A DNA stretch of 64,000 nucleotides, taken from positions 310,001-374,000 of the forward strand of contig NZ_QXNY01000003.1 in the NCBI RefSeq assembly GCF_003572205.1, written 5' to 3'. The stretch comes from Algihabitans albus (GTDB lineage: Bacteria > Pseudomonadota > Alphaproteobacteria > Kiloniellales > DSM-21159). Position 1 is the first letter of the stretch; every line of letters begins with the position of its first letter. A program made the position numbers and the translations under genes. The notes under the pieces were generated by a model. The model worked only from the letters and a program-made list of their open reading frames with translations, ran no database searches and was not told the DNA's origin. Shown here one piece after another: positions 63,999-64,000 of the stretch.

Positions 63999-64000
63999 GC

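Noticed and set aside
1-64000. CRISPR arrays, tRNA or rRNA genes, prophage genes
   Set aside because: No regularly spaced repeats, cloverleaf-like sequences or phage structural genes were found when reading the window.

Overview
The window looks like a chromosomal stretch of a GC-rich alphaproteobacterium. I infer this from the high GC content, the many GTG starts, the TRAP and glycerol-type ABC transporters, and enzymes close in sequence to Caulobacter and rhizobial sugar-acid enzymes. A Rhodospirillales- or Kiloniellales-like marine or soil heterotroph is my guess. No rRNA, tRNA or CRISPR array was seen.

Region 1 (1-18.9 kb) is a sugar-acid island. It holds a fused DctQM TRAP permease, a XylD-type aldonate dehydratase, an FCD GntR regulator, an L-fuconate dehydratase, a XylX-type 2-keto-3-deoxypentonate dehydratase and an alpha-ketoglutarate semialdehyde dehydrogenase. 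These are followed by an acetolactate-synthase-like enzyme, a NanR-like regulator and a second, three-gene TRAP system. Divergent from that TRAP system are altronate dehydratase, 2-keto-3-deoxy-L-fuconate dehydrogenase and an FAH-family diketo-acid hydrolase. Together they describe non-phosphorylative routes: pentonates to 2-oxoglutarate (Weimberg type) and L-fuconate to pyruvate plus lactate. The sugar dehydrogenases and lactonases that start these routes are absent, so imported acids are the likely substrates.

Region 2 (18.9-29.8 kb, minus strand) is one tightly packed operon. In transcription order it encodes a SorC regulator, a binding protein, two permeases, two unlike ABC ATPases, an FGGY kinase, a 2-hydroxyacid dehydrogenase and a GlpD/EryB-type dehydrogenase. 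It resembles rhizobial glycerol or erythritol uptake and catabolism.

Region 3 (29.9-44.1 kb) is a second polyol or sugar locus of unknown substrate. A SorC regulator and an FGGY kinase face a long plus-strand operon: a glycerol-1-phosphate-dehydrogenase-like enzyme, a class II aldolase, an ABC transporter, an SDR, a second aldolase-like protein, a second FGGY kinase and two HAD phosphatase-like proteins.

Region 4 (44.4-64 kb) is a surface-polysaccharide or glycolipid locus. The plus-strand arm has WecB, an AsnB-type amidotransferase, a bi-domain oxidoreductase, a large AT-rich membrane protein, a toroid-like protein with a C10 tract, a translationally coupled small ORF, a DPM/ArnC-like GT2 and an SMR/ArnE-like protein. 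The minus-strand arm has an O-antigen polymerase/ligase cut by the window edge, a Wzz-like protein, three methyltransferases, a second large membrane protein and a fatty-acid desaturase. A decayed IS5-family transposase lies between the Wzz-like gene and the methyltransferases.
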